Positions 51,582 to 53,788 of a stretch of 53,788 nucleotides of DNA are shown piece after piece. Origin of the DNA: Pseudomonadota bacterium (lineage in GTDB: Bacteria; Pseudomonadota; Gammaproteobacteria; Steroidobacterales; Steroidobacteraceae); NCBI GenBank assembly GCA_023457495.1, contig JAEWLQ010000104.1, forward strand, positions 1 through 53,788. The letters are read 5' to 3'. Below the pieces are notes generated by a model. It saw only the letters and a list, made by a program, of their open reading frames with translations, was not told the DNA's origin and searched no databases. The stretch's first letter is position 1. Each line of letters starts with the position of its first letter. A program made the translations under genes and the position numbers.

Positions 51582-52004
51582 ATGATTTCAACGGCAATCA
51601 CGATTGTTTCGATTCTTGGTGCATTTGTTGCGGGCTGGTACGTTGCCTCTGAAACTATTAGACACGAGGTGTACACGCGTCGCTTCGATGCCTATCAGAG
51701 ACTTGTCGATTCAGCGACAAGACTGGTGTCCGCATCGATTTGGGCGTCCGCCGACGCAAAGCAATACGGCGAGGCCATGTTCGCGGCGCGACTTGAGCTC
51801 ATGGAAGAATACAGCCGCCAAGCTCTGCATCTGTCCCAAGATGTCGCGAATGCAATACCGCCGCTCTATGCCGCTACTCCTGTTGCCGATCTTGAGAAAA
51901 TGAAGGTAGCGTTCAATGCGATGACCCACGCAATGTCCCACGATTTGAGATTGAAGGCGGTAACGCTTACGACAAACGTCTTGATTCCAAACGCACGCAA
52001 GTAG
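51582..52004 (+). CDS. Cassette-encoded membrane-anchored helical protein (hypothetical)
   Basis: A 140-residue protein with one N-terminal transmembrane helix (about residues 3-23, STAITIVSILGAFVAGWYVA) and a long helical cytoplasmic or periplasmic part with heptad-like stretches (RRFDAYQRLVDSATRLVSAS and DLEKMKVAFNAMTHAMSHDL). Proteins of this plan are common in integron cassettes but their role is unknown. Between attC2 and attC3; stop TAG is 4 bases before the attC3 R''. Confidence 0.75.
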   Translation: MISTAITIVSILGAFVAGWYVASETIRHEVYTRRFDAYQRLVDSATRLVSASIWASADAKQYGEAMFAARLELMEEYSRQALHLSQDVANAIPPLYAATPVADLEKMKVAFNAMTHAMSHDLRLKAVTLTTNVLIPNARK

Positions 52005-52008
52005 TGTC

Positions 52009-52097
52009 GCCTAACACCTCGCGGGAGCAGACACGTGATAGATCAAGTGCCAAGTTCATGCGGTGGCGTGCGCGCCGCACAGCTCAAATTGTTAGGC
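52009..52097 (+). repeat. Integron attC site 3
   Basis: 89 bp. R'' GCCTAAC (52009-52015) and R' GTTAGGC (52091-52097) are exact inverse complements. Internal CAAGTGCCAAGTTC and CCGCACAGCTCAAATT match the family. It is the best-preserved site of the four and should be a functional recombination substrate. Confidence 0.92.
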
Positions 52098-52114
52098 GTC
52101 ACTCGAGGCTTCTC

Positions 52115-52855
52115 TTGAACCCGGGCTTCAGCGAACGAACGTACGAATTTTGCTTCAACGCGGAGTACTGCCATCTCAATGCGGCAATCCTCGCATCGCA
52201 TCCTCACATTCCTACACAGAATGCCGAGAAGGACCTTGGCTACGATGTTGAGTTCGAGATACGAAGAGGCGGATTTGTGAAGTCTCTATTTCTCCAGCAC
52301 AAGGTCTCATCATTTGCCTCAGTCCGTGCTGGCCGAAACGGTAAGTTCTATTCCCATCACGGCGGGCCGTATTACCGCTTTCCCGTCGATAACGCGCAGC
52401 ATCAGACATTGCTTGATCTCAGTGTAACTAAAGGCGATGCCTTCTACTGTGCGCCGTGCTTTATCGGAAGCAAGCCGCTCGAGGCTCATTGGCGTGCGCA
52501 GACTATCGGAGCAAATTCGCTGCTTCTCGACCCCGTGCAGGTCGGGCCAGCAGGTCTTGGACGGCACAACATCACATACGGACCAGCGGGCGAGATCCCC
52601 GCTCTTCACTCGGATACCAGGACCTTTGAAAGGGCTTATCGTGCCGACAAGGAACGGATGCCGCCGCTCAAGCGGCAGGAGATAAATCCGAGATACGTTG
52701 AAGAACTAAGCGAGGAGTTGCTACAAAAGACACCGAATCGGGGTGCGGCGCGGCCAATCCTCCGCGAGACACATGGGAAAAGGCCAATTGAAGTGGCACA
52801 ACAACTGCTAGGTCGGCTTTATCAAGTGTCTTGGATTCTCATCCGTGACGCCTAA
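52115..52855 (+). CDS. Cassette-encoded protein with a possible PD-(D/E)xK-like motif
   Basis: A 246-residue protein from TTG 52115 (M/L-N-P-G-F-S-E-R-T-Y-E-F), which starts just after attC3; the open frame further left crosses the attC and is not used. A stretch reading NAEKDLGYDVEFEIRRGG, 18 residues later LFLQHKVSSF, gives the spacing D-x-E ... Q-x-K seen in some PD-(D/E)xK nuclease cores. No helicase, methylase or immunity partner is beside it. The TAA stop is within the R'' box of attC4. The nuclease idea is a hypothesis; otherwise unknown. Confidence 0.7.
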   Translation: MNPGFSERTYEFCFNAEYCHLNAAILASHPHIPTQNAEKDLGYDVEFEIRRGGFVKSLFLQHKVSSFASVRAGRNGKFYSHHGGPYYRFPVDNAQHQTLLDLSVTKGDAFYCAPCFIGSKPLEAHWRAQTIGANSLLLDPVQVGPAGLGRHNITYGPAGEIPALHSDTRTFERAYRADKERMPPLKRQEINPRYVEELSEELLQKTPNRGAARPILRETHGKRPIEVAQQLLGRLYQVSWILIRDA

Positions 52856-52937
52856 CACGACACTCGAGCGAACGCCTGGACGATGAAGCGCCAAGCCCAA
52901 ACGGCGGCTCGCGCGTCGCTCAGCTCAATCTCTAAGG
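52850..52937 (+). repeat. Integron attC site 4, core disrupted
   Basis: The left part is intact: R'' GCCTAAC (52850-52856), AAGCGCCAAGCCC, GTCGCTCAGCTCAATC. Where R' should be, the sequence reads TCTAAGG (52931-52937) and immediately enters the IS110 remnant. The site was therefore broken by insertion or later deletion. Confidence 0.75.
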
Positions 52938-53133
52938 ACTCAAACCGGCGCGCCCACTCGTGTGCCCCGGAACAGGCCTCGAGGCCAATCACGCACGGCG
53001 GCAGCTGCGCCACGACCGCCGCCAGGCGTACCCGAATCACCGTCTTACGTAACGCCACCGCGCCTTGCCCATCTACCGCGCGCGGCGAGAACACATTCTT
53101 TGCCAAATCGATTCCGCAGGTAGTAACGTTCCC
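52936..53133 (-). pseudogene. Remnant of IS110/IS1111-family transposase (N-terminal part)
   Basis: About 66 codons on the minus strand match the start of IS110-group transposases: NVTTCGIDLAKNVFS (first catalytic Asp of the DEDD core) and LPPCVIGLEACSGAHEWARR (the Glu). The usual ATG appears as GGG at 53131-53133, so the start codon is lost, and the remaining two thirds of the protein are missing where attC4 sequence begins. Elements of the IS1111-attC group are known to insert specifically into attC sites, which fits this position. Confidence 0.8.
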
Positions 53134-53230
53134 ACAAGATTTTCCCTTTTCGTTTGCTGATTGGAAATGCACACACACTTCAATGTTGGCACTCACGTGC
53201 CTCTTCGGGACGGGGCAGTCCCTTACATTC

Positions 53231-53237
53231 GTTAGGC
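53231..53237 (+). repeat. Orphan attC core (R' box) after the IS110 remnant
   Basis: CATTC followed by GTTAGGC, a perfect core site, precedes cassette 5. No matching R'' box is seen in the previous 120 bases, so this is probably the right half of the attC split by the IS110 element, or of a deleted cassette. Confidence 0.6.
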
Positions 53238-53246
53238 GGCAAGATC

Positions 53247-53663
53247 ATGCCTACCACCCTTACTAGGTCACTTTTGGTTGTCTTGCTCCCGGGCGTTGTC
53301 ACCGTTTCACCTTGGCTTCTTGCGCTTGCACTCTACACAGAGGCAACGCTGGGCTTGGACGACTATCCTGCGTTGGGCCATGCGCTTCTTTTCGCTTGTG
53401 TTGCTGTGGTCGGTTCGATATTCGAAGACTTAGGAACTCATATTGAGGTCCACTGGGATCGCAGGCGGGAGACGGAGTATTCCTTAAAGGACAATTGGTA
53501 CGCGTACCTTGCTCATAAGTTTGAAGCAGAGCCTGTGGGCTTTAAGTACATGGCGAGACTTGCCACCACTCTCTACTTTGAGCTGTCTATGGCATTTGCA
53601 GCGCCGACGTTTATGGCAGGCGCCGGCGTCTTAGCTGCAAGTCGATTCCCGGACTACATGTGA
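53247..53663 (+). CDS. Cassette-encoded membrane protein, possibly truncated by an IS
   Basis: A 138-residue protein from ATG 53247, nine bases after the R' core (an upstream extension would cross it). Four hydrophobic segments are predicted (SLLVVLLPGVVTVSPWLLAL, HALLFACVAVVGSIF, and two near the end). A charged middle (HWDRRRETEYSLKDNWYAYL) follows. The stop TGA falls at the boundary with an IS3-like element, so the natural C-terminus may be missing. Function unknown. Confidence 0.7.
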   Translation: MPTTLTRSLLVVLLPGVVTVSPWLLALALYTEATLGLDDYPALGHALLFACVAVVGSIFEDLGTHIEVHWDRRRETEYSLKDNWYAYLAHKFEAEPVGFKYMARLATTLYFELSMAFAAPTFMAGAGVLAASRFPDYM

Positions 53664-53788
53664 GAAGTGGTCCCGGTTAGTCAGACAGCGGGATAAGTGG
53701 AAAACCGGCCTATTGCGGGCGAGGATATCGCCTGAAAGGAAGGAGTTCCATGACCCGACGATCACGACGCAATCACTCATCGGCCTTC
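53661..53788 (+). mobile_element. Left end of an IS3-family insertion sequence (continues beyond window)
   Basis: Begins about 53661-53670 (TGAGAAGTGGTCCCGG ...) and carries a transposase orfA start at 53750. The boundary is inferred from where the cassette frame stops; the terminal inverted repeat cannot be confirmed because the right end is outside the window. Confidence 0.6.
53750..53788 (+). CDS. IS3-family transposase OrfA, 5' fragment at the window edge
   Basis: Thirteen codons read M-T-R-R-S-R-R-N-H-S-S-A-F, the common beginning of IS3-family OrfA (helix-turn-helix) proteins. A strong GGAAGGAG lies at 53738-53745, four bases before the ATG. The gene runs out of the window. Confidence 0.7.
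   Translation, partial: MTRRSRRNHSSAF

Noticed and set aside
1..53788. tRNA, rRNA, riboswitch or replication origin
   Set aside because: Scanned by eye and no cloverleaf with a TTCGA-arm context, rRNA segment, known riboswitch core or DnaA-box cluster was recognised; a covariance-model search would be needed to exclude small RNAs.
53750..53788. Integron integrase at the right edge
   Set aside because: The thirteen visible codons match IS3-family OrfA, not a tyrosine recombinase, and an integrase would lie on the other side of the array.

Overview
The window is high-GC proteobacterial DNA with dense, mostly polycistronic genes. Three blocks have gammaproteobacterial order: mreBCD-mrdA-rodA-mltB-rlpA-dacA-(dat)-ybeD beside lipA/lipB; amgK-murU divergent from lptD-surA-pdxA-rsmA-apaG-apaH; and lgt-thyA-folA. 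With gatCAB, a complete kynurenine operon and the attC family at the right end, this best fits a Xanthomonadales/Nevskiales-type gammaproteobacterium, perhaps Steroidobacteraceae. That placement is inferred from gene content and order only. No rRNA, tRNA or CRISPR array was seen.

Layout. 1-6218: a MoxR-DUF58 type operon (membrane protein, DUF4129-like, DUF4350, MoxR, DUF58) on the minus strand, meeting a SpoIIM-family gene that enters from the left edge. 6269-8357: prmC, a cyclophilin and mtgA, ending in a 34-bp triplicated sequence. 8435-12557: gatC-gatA-gatB-hslO on the minus strand. 12674-22637: the rod-shape and peptidoglycan operon, from mreB to the DUF493 gene. 22638-29703 (minus strand): an alpha/beta hydrolase, a secreted hypothetical, a lipA-lipB gene fusion, a YdgA-like gene, murU and amgK; AmgK carries a histone-H1-like tail. 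29728-36307: lptD, surA, pdxA, rsmA, apaG, apaH. 36286-36894: a small lipoprotein on the minus strand. 37080-40993: nbaC-kynB-kynU-kmo. 41047-46374 (minus strand): rlmI, lgt, thyA, a SET-domain gene, a 2OG-Fe(II) oxygenase, folA and an FKBP lipoprotein. 46394-48505: a thioredoxin-domain (DUF255) protein.

From about 48.5 kb the character changes. A secreted peptidase-like protein that has lost its zinc site (48820-50589) is followed by lower-GC DNA made of small unrelated plus-strand genes separated by about 88-bp imperfect palindromes. These begin with RYYYAAC and mostly end with GTTRRRY, so they are integron attC sites. Four can be placed, and two decayed versions may lie further left. No integron integrase is visible, so this is an integrase-less cassette cluster (CALIN) or the detached end of a chromosomal integron. 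One attC is broken by an IS110/IS1111-type transposase remnant, and the last cassette runs into an IS3-family element that leaves the window. One cassette encodes a 246-aa protein with a D-x-E ... Q-x-K pattern that could be a PD-(D/E)xK-type nuclease core. This array is the most likely place for an undescribed system.

Functionally, much of the chromosomal part concerns the envelope: cell shape and elongasome (MreBCD, PBP2, RodA, MtgA), murein turnover (MltB, RlpA, DacA, AmgK-MurU recycling), outer-membrane biogenesis (LptD, SurA, Lgt, FKBP) and a D-amino-acid transaminase placed next to the D-Ala carboxypeptidase. Genes within operons very often overlap by the four bases NTGA (ATGA or GTGA, and twice apparently CTGA), which suggests pervasive translational coupling.
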